Shown piece after piece: positions 26,035 to 34,664 of a DNA stretch of 64,000 bases. The DNA is from Xanthomonas bromi (lineage in GTDB: Bacteria > Pseudomonadota > Gammaproteobacteria > Xanthomonadales > Xanthomonadaceae): assembly GCF_900092025.1 (NCBI RefSeq), contig NZ_FLTX01000046.1:1-64000 (forward strand), given 5' to 3'. Below the pieces are notes generated by a model. It was not told where the DNA came from and searched no databases. It worked only from the letters and a program-made list of their open reading frames with translations. Within the stretch, counting starts at the first letter, position 1. Each line of letters begins with the position of its first letter. The translations under genes and the position numbers were made by a program.

Positions 26035-26671
26035 CTGCTGGGCGATCAACGCAGTTTGACGCGCTGATTTCTTGTAGGAGCACCTTGGGGCCCGGTCTGC
26101 ACCATCGGTAACGCTTGTACGTGTCTGAGCGCGACCTACACGGTCATGTCTTACTTGCGCCGAGCAATCATCCCGTCAGACTTGCTCAGGCGAGCCATGG
26201 TCAGCATGGCGTCTGCGGAAAGACCGTGATTCGTGGGCAGGGGAAAGCCTGCGATCCAATCACTCGCCTGTGGCGCGGCGAGCTGATCCGGCGCGAGTTG
26301 TAGGAGTACCCACACGCCATAGTGATCCGATGCCTAGCGGCCTTCGGCATAAGATGTGTCGAACAGGATGCCGGCTTTACGGGCTAGCAGGCGGTTCTGT
26401 TGAAAGAACACACGGTCGATGCGCGCAGGCGCGTCGTGCCGGCCAGTCTTCGCGGTCGTGGTGCAGGTTAGTCAGCTCGCGCGACGCTGCGCTCGATGAC
26501 TTCGCGGTCTGTGCGGCTTGATCGGTTTACCCCCTGGGCAACGTACGTAGGCTGGATGCCCTGCGTGGCCTGCCGCCCGCCCAGTGGGGGACAGCAGCAG
26601 CGCAAGCGACACGACCGGGCATTCGCTACATCGCCGTGCTGGCGCTGCCCGGGTCAGCTGCCACGCCTGAC
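26035..26671. other. Gene-poor interval with decayed sequence
   Basis: About 640 bases between convergent genes with no intact coding sequence. A fragment of a hydrolase gene (26287-26475, minus) is visible. The short phrase TTGTAGGAG occurs twice (26071 and 26299). The rest is unassigned. Confidence 0.6.
26287..26475 (-). pseudogene. C-terminal fragment of an endonuclease/exonuclease/phosphatase family protein
   Basis: Reading minus, the frame encodes GRHDAPARIDRVFFQQ, then NRLLARKAGILFDTSYAEGR, a TAG, and ASDHYGVWVLLQL. The RID-V-F phrase and the SDHYGV ending are the C-terminal hallmarks of the EEP hydrolase family. No N-terminal part was seen, and the stop falls just before the catalytic SDH. 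A remnant of a lost gene. Confidence 0.55.
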
Positions 26672-29600
26672 TCATTGCTTGGCGCGCTCGGCCCGCCGCA
26701 CCGCGCTTGGCACATCGATCTGCACGTTGGCCGGCAGCTGCTGAATACGTAACTCGCCGTTCTGCCATTCGGCCGATTCGCCATTGATCGTGGTCTTGCC
26801 CGGCGAACCTTGATAGGGCCACGGCAGCACCACGCCGCCCGGCGGCAGGATCAGCCCGGGCTGCAACTGCAGCAGCAACTGCTTATCGGTGCGTTGCAAG
26901 GTGTAGTTGAGGCGCCCGTAAGGTGTACGCAGTTCGGCAATGCCAATCCCCTTGCCTTCGAACCAGCGCGTTGGCGTACCGGCGGCGATGACCAGGCTGG
27001 CATCGGATTCGCGGCCGTAGGCGAACATGTCCAGCACCGAGCGCACGAAGTCCGAGGCGACCCAGGCATGCGGCAGGTCACCAACGAAGAACGGCGTGCG
27101 CGGCGTGCGCGAGACCACCTCGGCCCACTGATTCCAGGGTTGTGGCGCGCGGTCCTTGAAGAAGAACGCAGTGGCGTCCCAGGCGCGGTCGCGCCACCCC
27201 AGGCGCACGAAGGCTGCCACGTTGCGCCATTCGTAGGGCGTGTAGTCCTTCCATTCGCGCTTGCCGTCGCGGCGGTCGGAGAACTCTTTCCAGTAGCGCT
27301 CGAAGGTGTTGCGCAGCAGATCCTGCGGCAGATGTTGCTGCTCGCCGCCCGGGGTCAGCGCAATGGTGGTCGAGGTCGCATCGAAGTCGCCCAGTTCCGC
27401 AGAACCCGGCAGGAACTCCAGGCTGTGCTGGCGCACGGACGCGCCCAACGAAGCGACCAGGTCGCCACTGAATTCATCGCGCGCAGTGCTGAAGCGTGCC
27501 ACGTCGTCTGGCTTGTCCAGCGCACCGGCCAGCATCGCCGCGTCCTTGTAGCCGCGCAGCGCCCAGAAGTCGTCCCAGTACGAATGCACCGGCTTGGCCG
27601 AATAACCTTCGTGGCTGATCGACACCGGCATCATTCCGTAGAAGGCCGGATTGCGCATGAAGTTGTCTTCGGTGCGCTCGCTGGCGCGCAGTTTTTCCAT
27701 GTAGTCGAACGCGCCGGTGACGTGCGGCCACATCTGCTCCAGGAAGGGCTTGTCGCCGGTGTAGCGGTAGTACTCGGCGATGTTGTAGATCAACTCGCCA
27801 TGGCTGTCGTTTTCCGGCACCGGGTCGCTGCCGCGGTCGTCCACGCAGCATGGCACCATGCCGTCGGCGAATTGGTACGGCGCGAACCAGTCCACGTAGT
27901 CACGCACCGCGTCTTCGCGGCCGAGCCGCAACAGCCCTTCGGAGATCATTGCGCCGTCGCGGATCCAGCTACGCGAGTACGAACGGGTGCCCGGCTGCAG
28001 ACGCGGCCCGATGCGCGAGATCAGCATGTGCGCCAGCGCCGTGCGCAAGGTATCGACCACCGGCTTGCCTTCGGCCGGCACGCTGATGCGCACGCGGTCG
28101 AGCTTGCCGCGCCATTGCTGCGCCACCTGTTGCTGCGCGGTCTCCGCATCGAAGCCGGCAGGCAACTGCGCGGTGCCGGTCTGCGGAATCACCAGCGCCA
28201 CCTCGCGCCGTTGGCCCGGTTCCAGCTTCCAGCGATACAGCAGCACGCCCGACGCCAGGCCGGTTTCGTCCTTGACCTGGGTGACCGTCGGCGGCGTGGC
28301 CGCAGTGAGATGGCCGACATCCATGCCGCTGTCGAAGGCACTGGCGAAGCCGGCATCCGGTCGCTGCACGGCGAACACGCGCGGCTTGCCGTTGACGCTG
28401 ACCTGGGCGCCATCCACGGTGAGCTGTTCGATCCGGCTGACGCCGCCCCGGGTGTTGAGGAACTGCGACGGCGGATTGACCTGGAACGGACGCACCGCCA
28501 GGGCCAGGGTGAACTCGCGCGCGTCCTTGCCGGTGTTTTGCAGCTGGTAGCGCGCAACCAGTTGCGCCTGCTCCGGGGTGCCTTGCACGAAGGCGGTGAC
28601 GCGCAGGTTCATCAGATCGTGATGCCAGTCGACACTGGGAATCGGCAGGTAGTCGTCCTGCAGGCTTTGCTCGCTGCTGACGTCAGACCAGTGCAGCACC
28701 TTGCCACCGGTGACCACGAACGGCTCGATGCTGAAACCGCCCTTGCCCACTTCCACCGCACCGTCTTCGCCGATCAGGCCCTGTTCCGTGCCACCGTCCA
28801 ACCCCAGGATGGTCCAGTACGGCTGCTCGCCGGAGAAGCCGCGCGGGTAGCTGCCACGCGGCAGCTGCGCGGCCAGCGACTTGATGAAGTCATTCGGCGT
28901 TGCGGCGAATGCCAGTGGCTGCAGTTGTACTTCCTTGATGCCGTAGCGCCAGTTCGGGCCGTCCTTGAGATCGAAGCGCAGATAGCGTGCTTCGGTATCG
29001 GGCAAGGCCAGCCAATCGGTGCCGCCGGCTCCGGCGGTGACGGTGCGCAGATCGCGCCAGCTGCGTCCGTCGCTGGAAGAGCGCACCGCATATTGCGAAG
29101 CCTGCAGACCCGGCACCCACTGCACCACGGCGCCGCCGAATTCGCGCACCTTGCCCAGATCCAGCGTGACCGTTTGTTGCTTGACCGCGCCGCTGAGCCA
29201 GAACGTGTCAGGCTTGCCGTCGGCCAACCGCTGTTCCAGCGCAGGCGCGGTGTCGGTGATGGCCTTGGTCTGCAGCGGCGAGGTGTCTTCTGACGGCAGC
29301 GGCGTGAGCGTCAGCCGGTCGAAGCACACCGAGCCCTTGCCACCGACCTTGTTGTAGATGGTGAACTCCACATCCGCGCTGCTGCGCAGTTGCTTGTCCT
29401 GACCCGGGCCCCAGGCTTTTTCGATGTTGCGCTTGCGGTAGGTGAACGTGGTCCAGTTCTTCGGGAAGTTGAAGCCCGGCCGGTTGACCCACCACACGTT
29501 GTCGCCGCTGGCATCGATCAGCTTGAGCTGCAGATCGTTGGACGGCGACTCGCCGCGCACCACAAAGCCGAGCCGGTAATTGTCCGGGTACTCGATGGGC

Positions 29601-29839
29601 AAGCTACGGCGGATGCCTACATAGCCGGACACGCCGTTGAAGTTGTAGTCCAGGCACAGCGCATGTCCGCCGGAGGTGGTGGCTACCGGGCGCAGCGAAC
29701 CACTGACCTGATTGGACACCACCAGGCGCCAGGCGCCGATGTCGTTGAAGCCGTCAAGCACACGCTCCTGCGCCTGCGCCGCGCCCGCAGACGTGACGAA
29801 CGCGGCCATGGCACACAGTCGCAGGAACACAGGCTTCAC
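26672..29839 (-). CDS. Large periplasmic glycoside-hydrolase-like protein with F5/8 domain
   Basis: 1055 residues. A signal peptide (FLRLCAMAAFVTSAGAAQA) is followed by a galactose-binding-like domain (about 30-165, with NVWWVNRPGFNFPKNW), a second F5/8 type C (discoidin) domain (about 185-335, with YAVRSSSDGRSWRDLRTV), a beta-rich linker, and a C-terminal (alpha/alpha)6-barrel-like region (about 590-960) with SRSWIRDGAMISEGLLRLG, WFAPYQFADGMVPCC and SYWDDFWALRGY. Acidic residues in RSWIRDGAM and SYWDDFW are candidate catalysts. The substrate is unknown. GTG 29839 overlaps the permease stop (GTGA), so it is translationally coupled to the sugar ABC genes and probably trims the glycan imported or held there. 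Confidence 0.8.
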   Translation of the reverse strand: MKPVFLRLCAMAAFVTSAGAAQAQERVLDGFNDIGAWRLVVSNQVSGSLRPVATTSGGHALCLDYNFNGVSGYVGIRRSLPIEYPDNYRLGFVVRGESPSNDLQLKLIDASGDNVWWVNRPGFNFPKNWTTFTYRKRNIEKAWGPGQDKQLRSSADVEFTIYNKVGGKGSVCFDRLTLTPLPSEDTSPLQTKAITDTAPALEQRLADGKPDTFWLSGAVKQQTVTLDLGKVREFGGAVVQWVPGLQASQYAVRSSSDGRSWRDLRTVTAGAGGTDWLALPDTEARYLRFDLKDGPNWRYGIKEVQLQPLAFAATPNDFIKSLAAQLPRGSYPRGFSGEQPYWTILGLDGGTEQGLIGEDGAVEVGKGGFSIEPFVVTGGKVLHWSDVSSEQSLQDDYLPIPSVDWHHDLMNLRVTAFVQGTPEQAQLVARYQLQNTGKDAREFTLALAVRPFQVNPPSQFLNTRGGVSRIEQLTVDGAQVSVNGKPRVFAVQRPDAGFASAFDSGMDVGHLTAATPPTVTQVKDETGLASGVLLYRWKLEPGQRREVALVIPQTGTAQLPAGFDAETAQQQVAQQWRGKLDRVRISVPAEGKPVVDTLRTALAHMLISRIGPRLQPGTRSYSRSWIRDGAMISEGLLRLGREDAVRDYVDWFAPYQFADGMVPCCVDDRGSDPVPENDSHGELIYNIAEYYRYTGDKPFLEQMWPHVTGAFDYMEKLRASERTEDNFMRNPAFYGMMPVSISHEGYSAKPVHSYWDDFWALRGYKDAAMLAGALDKPDDVARFSTARDEFSGDLVASLGASVRQHSLEFLPGSAELGDFDATSTTIALTPGGEQQHLPQDLLRNTFERYWKEFSDRRDGKREWKDYTPYEWRNVAAFVRLGWRDRAWDATAFFFKDRAPQPWNQWAEVVSRTPRTPFFVGDLPHAWVASDFVRSVLDMFAYGRESDASLVIAAGTPTRWFEGKGIGIAELRTPYGRLNYTLQRTDKQLLLQLQPGLILPPGGVVLPWPYQGSPGKTTINGESAEWQNGELRIQQLPANVQIDVPSAVRRAERAKQ

Positions 29840-30672
29840 CCCTTCACACTCCCCAGCAGAAGACCTTGGATGTAGTAACGCTGCAGCGCCAGGAACAATA
29901 GCAGCACCGGAATGACCGTCACCACTGCGCCAGCCATCATCAATTCCACGTCCATGATGTGCTCGCGCGACAGCGCCGCCAGCGCCACCGGCAAGGTGTA
30001 TTGCTCCTGGTCGGTCAGCACGATCAGCGGCCACATGAAATCGTTCCACGAGCCCATGAAGGTGAAGATGGTCAGGGTGACCAGCACCGGCTTGAGCATG
30101 GGCAACACGATCTGGAAGAAGATCCGCATCTCGCTGGCGCCGTCGATGCGTGCGGCCTCGATCAACTCATCGGGAATGCTGCGCGCGTACTGACGCACCA
30201 GAAAGATGCCAAACACCGTGGCCAACGCCGGCACCACCACCCCGCCGATGTTGTTGACCAGATGCAGCTGCTTCATCAGCAGGAACAGCGGCAGCATCGC
30301 CACCTGCGCCGGAATCACCAATGCCGCCATCAGGATCTTGAAGATGCGCTCGCGGCCGACGAACTGCAGCTTGGCGAACGCATAACCGGCCATGGTGTTG
30401 ATCAGCAACGAACCGAGCGTGATCAGTCCGGACACCAGCAAACTGTTGGCGAAGTTGCGCGCCATGCCGGTGCGCGCGAACAGCTCGTGGTAGTTGGCCG
30501 TGGTGAATGCCGACGGCAGCATCGGTGGGGGAAACCGGCTGGCCTCGCCGGTGGGCATGAACGACACCGACAGCATCCACAGCAACGGCGCCAGGCTGAT
30601 CAAGGCCAGCACCAGCAAGCCGCCGTTGATCAGCACGGCATTCCAGCGCGATTCGCCGACATCACGACTCAT
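29836..30672 (-). CDS. Sugar ABC transporter permease, MalG type
   Basis: 278 residues, six membrane helices. The EAA loop that contacts the ATPase reads ELIEAARIDGASEMRIFFQIVLP. It is the second permease of a CUT1-type importer. ATG 30672 overlaps the stop of the MalF-type gene. No ATPase gene lies in the locus, so a shared MsmK/MalK-like ATPase encoded elsewhere must power it. CUT1 importers take up oligosaccharides. Confidence 0.93.
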   Translation of the reverse strand: MSRDVGESRWNAVLINGGLLVLALISLAPLLWMLSVSFMPTGEASRFPPPMLPSAFTTANYHELFARTGMARNFANSLLVSGLITLGSLLINTMAGYAFAKLQFVGRERIFKILMAALVIPAQVAMLPLFLLMKQLHLVNNIGGVVVPALATVFGIFLVRQYARSIPDELIEAARIDGASEMRIFFQIVLPMLKPVLVTLTIFTFMGSWNDFMWPLIVLTDQEQYTLPVALAALSREHIMDVELMMAGAVVTVIPVLLLFLALQRYYIQGLLLGSVKG

Positions 30673-31553
30673 ATCAGGTCCTTCTTGCGGCCAAAGCGCA
30701 GCATCACGGTGGTCACCGCCAGGATGATCAGGAACAACAGGAAAGCCACCGCCGACGCGCGGCCGAGGTTCCACCACTTGAAGCCTTCTTCGAACATGAA
30801 ATACAGCACGCTGACGGTGCTCTGCAGTGGGTCGCCGCGGGTCATCACGTAGGGTTCGGCGAACAGCTGGAAATAGCCGGAGATGGTGATCACCCCGACC
30901 ACCATCAGCACCGGCCCAAGCATCGGCAAGGTGATGTGCAGGAACTGCTTCCAGCGCGAGGCGCCGTCGATGCGCGCGGCTTCGTACAGGTCCTGCGGGA
31001 TCGCCTGCAAGCCGGCCAGGAAGATCACCATGTTGTAGCCGAAGTTCTTCCACACCGCGAACAGCATGATGGTGGGCATGGCCCAGCGCGGGTCGCCCAG
31101 CCAGTCGATCGGGGCAATCCCCAATTGGCCCAGGCCGAAGTTCACCAGGCCGTACTTGATGTGGAACAGATAGCGCCAGATCACCGCTACCGCCACCAGC
31201 GTGGTCACCACCGGCGCGAACAAGGCGGTGCGGAACAGCGCCTTGAAGCGCGAGGCCTTGGCATTGAGCAGCAGGGCCGCACCGAGCGACACGCCGATCG
31301 ACATCGGCACGCCCAACAACACGAAGTAGGTGGTATTCCACAGCGACTTCCAGAACAGCGGCGTCTGCAGCAGGTCAATGTAGTTACCCAGGCCGACGAA
31401 GCGCAGGTGGCTGCTGTCGGCCAGCGCGTACAGATCGAAGTCGGTGACGCTGAGCACCAGCGCGGCGAACACCGGCACGCCGAAGAACATGCCCAGCACC
31501 ATGATCGACGGCGCGGCGAAGACCCAGCCGGCGACGGAATTACGCTTCATCAT
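30669..31553 (-). CDS. Sugar ABC transporter permease, MalF type
   Basis: 294 residues with six or more membrane helices. The EAA motif is DLYEAARIDGASRWKQFLHITLP. It is the first permease of the importer, between the binding protein (whose stop it overlaps by four bases) and the MalG-type gene. No long periplasmic P2 loop as in E. coli MalF is present. Confidence 0.93.
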   Translation of the reverse strand: MMKRNSVAGWVFAAPSIMVLGMFFGVPVFAALVLSVTDFDLYALADSSHLRFVGLGNYIDLLQTPLFWKSLWNTTYFVLLGVPMSIGVSLGAALLLNAKASRFKALFRTALFAPVVTTLVAVAVIWRYLFHIKYGLVNFGLGQLGIAPIDWLGDPRWAMPTIMLFAVWKNFGYNMVIFLAGLQAIPQDLYEAARIDGASRWKQFLHITLPMLGPVLMVVGVITISGYFQLFAEPYVMTRGDPLQSTVSVLYFMFEEGFKWWNLGRASAVAFLLFLIILAVTTVMLRFGRKKDLI

Positions 31554-32920
31554 CGTGCGGCTCCCTGGCTCGCTGCGGCAGCGTGGGGAGTGGCCTGCAC
31601 AGCAGCCGGCGCTGCTGCCGGCGTGGACGTTTCACCGGCCGGGCCAACATCCCCCCCCTCCTGCTCGAAGATCCAGCGCCGCTTGGCCAAAATTTCGTCC
31701 ACGCGTTGATCCAGTTCCTGCACGGCGGCTTCGTGCGCTTGGCCACCGCGCACCACGCGCTCGGTCACCAGACGCATTTCCTGCACGATGCGCTCCCACT
31801 CCAGCACCTTGGGCGTGGCCTTGACCCGCTCCAGCTGATCGCCGAACGCGTGCGCCAGTTCGTCGTTGGCCAGCGACGGCAGCTTCCAGGTGCTGCGACG
31901 CGGCGGCAGGTCGCCGATGATGGCGTGGAAGCGCGCCTGCACCGTGGGCTCGGACAGGTATTCGATCAGCTTCCAGCTGGCGTCCTTGTGCTGCGAGGAC
32001 TTGAAGATCACCAGGCTGGAGCCGCCGGCGATACCGGCTCCCAAGCCATTGGGTCCCGGCAACGGCGCCGTACCCCACTTGCCCTCCATGCCCGGCGGCT
32101 GGCGCAGTTTGAACTCGCGCACGTTCCACGGGCCGGACAGATAAAACGCGTAATAGCCGTTGAAGAATTCGTACCAGACGTTGGAGACCTGGGTCTCGGA
32201 GACCTTGGGCGCCCAGCCTTTCTGATAGATGTTGTCGTAGAAACCCAGCGCCTTACGAAAACCGGCGCCACGGAAATTGCCGTAGTTGTCATGGTCGCGC
32301 AGCAGCCGGTCGTCCTGCTGCAGCGCGAACGACAGCTGCTGTTCGAATTCGTTGAGCGGCATCAGGATGGCGTAACGGTCGGGGCCGACCTTGCGCTTGA
32401 TCGCCGCCATCACCTGTTCCATCTCGGCCCAGGTCTTGGGCATTTCGCTGTAGCCGGCCTCGCGCAGCAAGTCCTTGCGATAGAACAGCAGGCGCGTGTC
32501 GACGTACCACGGCACCCCGTACAGCGTGCCGTCGACCAGATTGGTGTCCCACACGCCGGGGAAGTAGTCCTTGGGATCGACGATGGTCGAGTGCGCCACA
32601 TACGGTTGCATCGGCTCAAGCGTGTCCAGCAGCGCGAACTCCGGCAACCAGGTGTTACCGAGCTGGCACACGTCCGGCAGGCCATCGGCAGCGAACGCGG
32701 TCAGCAGTTTTTCGTGTGCCGCGGTCATCGGGATGTTCTGCACATCCACATGGATGGTGGGGTTCTGCTTTTCGAAGTCGGCCACCAGTTCGGAGACCAC
32801 TTCGGCCTCCTTGCCCATCGCCCAGAAGCGCACGGTGGTCTTGCCCGGATCGGAGCGTTCGCATCCCGCCACACCTGCGCACAGGGCGGCGGCCAACATC
32901 AACAGTTTCAAAAGGCGCAC
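31550..32920 (-). CDS. Sugar ABC transporter substrate-binding lipoprotein
   Basis: 456 residues of the extracellular solute-binding family 1. The lipobox VAGC at the end of the signal peptide (LLMLAAALCAGVAGC) predicts a lipid-anchored protein. The mature part carries TVRFWAMGKEAEVVSELVADF and the cluster-B-like QLGNTWLPEFALLD. The C terminus has an extra Pro/Ala-rich tail (PAAAPAAVQATPHAAAASQG) beyond the normal domain. It binds the oligosaccharide that the two permeases carry in. Confidence 0.93.
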   Translation of the reverse strand: MRLLKLLMLAAALCAGVAGCERSDPGKTTVRFWAMGKEAEVVSELVADFEKQNPTIHVDVQNIPMTAAHEKLLTAFAADGLPDVCQLGNTWLPEFALLDTLEPMQPYVAHSTIVDPKDYFPGVWDTNLVDGTLYGVPWYVDTRLLFYRKDLLREAGYSEMPKTWAEMEQVMAAIKRKVGPDRYAILMPLNEFEQQLSFALQQDDRLLRDHDNYGNFRGAGFRKALGFYDNIYQKGWAPKVSETQVSNVWYEFFNGYYAFYLSGPWNVREFKLRQPPGMEGKWGTAPLPGPNGLGAGIAGGSSLVIFKSSQHKDASWKLIEYLSEPTVQARFHAIIGDLPPRRSTWKLPSLANDELAHAFGDQLERVKATPKVLEWERIVQEMRLVTERVVRGGQAHEAAVQELDQRVDEILAKRRWIFEQEGGDVGPAGETSTPAAAPAAVQATPHAAAASQGAAR

Positions 32921-32923
32921 GGA

Positions 32924-34561
32924 TTACTCGGGTTTGGGGCGTTGCGTGGAGTTTTGGCGCTGCGAGGGGTCTTGCTGGGCCTGGGCGGCGGCGGCACGCG
33001 ACTCGGCCATGCCCAGCGCGCGCGCCGCAGCCTTCTGCTCGTCTTTTTGCGGCGCCGGCTGCGGCTCGCCTTCTGGGGTGAGCCAGCCGCCGGTGAAGCC
33101 GGCGCGTTCCAGACCGGCGCGGATGTAAGGATTCTTCTTCATCACATTCCAGACGAATTCGTTCTGGTAATTGGCGATCATCGCCAGGATCGGACCCTGA
33201 TCGATGGCGATGTAGTCGCTGGCGACCCAGCCACGGTCCGGCACCATGCGCCCGGTCTTGAGCGGGATGTCGTAGTTGAAGCTGGGGTTGAACGAATCCA
33301 GGAAGCCATAGCTGGAATACAGGAAGTCGCCGTAGCGCTTGTGCATTTCTTCGGTGGCCGGGATCACCACTTCCGGGGCGAACACGATCGAGGAGATGGC
33401 TGCGGTCGGCGCGATGGTGCCGTCGTCGAAGTTCTCGCGCAGGCCGGCGCCGCGCGAGGAGTAGTGGCGGAACTGGCGCTGCTCGCCGCGGTATTCCTGG
33501 CTGGTGTTCTGCGGGCCGTCGCCGGCGGTCAGGCCCCAGACGTTTTCGCCGTAGTCCTTCCACTTCATCGGGTTGTCGATGGCGTAGTCGCGCTGCGCCA
33601 GCGTGGCGCGGCGGCTGTTGAGGAAGTAATCGATGCCGCGCTCGCGCATGTACTGGTCCTGGATATCGCGGAAGTCGATCCAGACATGGCTGTATTGGTG
33701 GCCGAACAGCGGGCCGAACGAGAGGTATTCCTGCCCCTGGTACACGCCCCAATCGTTGTTATAGGTGCGCGTCCAGCTGGTCCACGCGTCCGGATCCACG
33801 CCATGGGTGGGCGAGCCCAAGGCGAGGATGTACAGCATCATCGCCTCGTTGTAGCCCATCCAGTCGTGATTGATGCAGCCGCTTTCGGGGAACCAGCCCA
33901 TCGAGATCAGCGGCGCACGTTCTTGCAGCCAGCGCCAGTCAACGCGCTTGTACAGCGCGTCGGCGATCTGGCGGATCTCCTTTTCGCGCGGGTCGTCACC
34001 GTCGTAGTACGACTGGGTGAACAGCACGCCCATCATCAGCAATGCAGTGTCCACGCTCGACAGCTCAACCCAGCTGTCGTAGCGGTTGCCCTGCTGCATG
34101 TCCAGAAAGTGGTAGTAGAAGCCCTTGTACCCGGCCCGACCGGTCCGCTGCGGCCCCATCGGCGCGTCGCGAAAGAATTTCAGTGTGGTCAGGGTGCGGT
34201 CGATCGCCTGATTGCGGCTGATCCAACCGTTTTCGATCCCGATCGGATACGCGGTCAGCGCAAACCCCACCGAGGCGATGCTGGCGAACGGGCGCGACGG
34301 AAACCGGTCAGGCGCCAATCCGTTGAGTTCGTTGGTGGTGTCCCAGAAAAATTGGAAGGTCCGGCGTTCGATGTCCGAAAACAGCGGCGGCAGCGGCGGC
34401 TTGACCGGCTTGGGCGGCAGTTGCGCCTCGACCAGGATGACTTTCACCGGCGCCTTCTTTTCGGCCACCTTGGGTTCCTCGGCTTGCTTGCACGACGCCA
34501 CTACCAGCGCGCCCAGCAAGAGTGGAATCGTCAACCATCGCGACGTGTTGCCCCTGTCCAT
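32924..34561 (-). CDS. GH144/glycoamylase-like periplasmic lipoprotein
   Basis: 545 residues. A lipobox VASC ends the signal peptide (LTIPLLLGALVVASC). The catalytic domain starts with PLFSDIERRTFQFFWDTTNE and contains GFALTAYPIGIENGWISR, SSVDTALLMMGVLF, GWFPESGCINHDWMGYNEAM, and FGPLFGHQYSHVWIDFRDIQ, the pattern of the glycoamylase-like (PF10091) family now placed in GH144. Characterised GH144 members are endo-beta-1,2-glucanases. A Pro/Gln-rich tail follows. A perfect palindromic operator (34576-34589) lies 14 bases before the ATG. Substrate specificity is inference from the family. Confidence 0.85.
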   Translation of the reverse strand: MDRGNTSRWLTIPLLLGALVVASCKQAEEPKVAEKKAPVKVILVEAQLPPKPVKPPLPPLFSDIERRTFQFFWDTTNELNGLAPDRFPSRPFASIASVGFALTAYPIGIENGWISRNQAIDRTLTTLKFFRDAPMGPQRTGRAGYKGFYYHFLDMQQGNRYDSWVELSSVDTALLMMGVLFTQSYYDGDDPREKEIRQIADALYKRVDWRWLQERAPLISMGWFPESGCINHDWMGYNEAMMLYILALGSPTHGVDPDAWTSWTRTYNNDWGVYQGQEYLSFGPLFGHQYSHVWIDFRDIQDQYMRERGIDYFLNSRRATLAQRDYAIDNPMKWKDYGENVWGLTAGDGPQNTSQEYRGEQRQFRHYSSRGAGLRENFDDGTIAPTAAISSIVFAPEVVIPATEEMHKRYGDFLYSSYGFLDSFNPSFNYDIPLKTGRMVPDRGWVASDYIAIDQGPILAMIANYQNEFVWNVMKKNPYIRAGLERAGFTGGWLTPEGEPQPAPQKDEQKAAARALGMAESRAAAAQAQQDPSQRQNSTQRPKPE

Positions 34562-34575
34562 CCGCCCCCCACCTG

Positions 34576-34589
34576 TGTAATCGATTACA
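34576..34589. promoter_or_regulatory. LacI-type operator upstream of the GH144-like gene
   Basis: TGTAATCGATTACA is a perfect 14-bp palindrome with the central CG typical of LacI-family operators. It lies between the receptor stop (34665) and the GH144-like start, giving the downstream operon its own control point. The LacI-type protein at 37780 is the likely ligand-responsive binder. Confidence 0.7.
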
Positions 34590-34664
34590 TCTCGCACGCA
34601 AACCTACCCTATCCAGGCGCCGAGTTCGACCGCCCTGGCGTTGCAGCCAGGGCGGTCGCGCACC

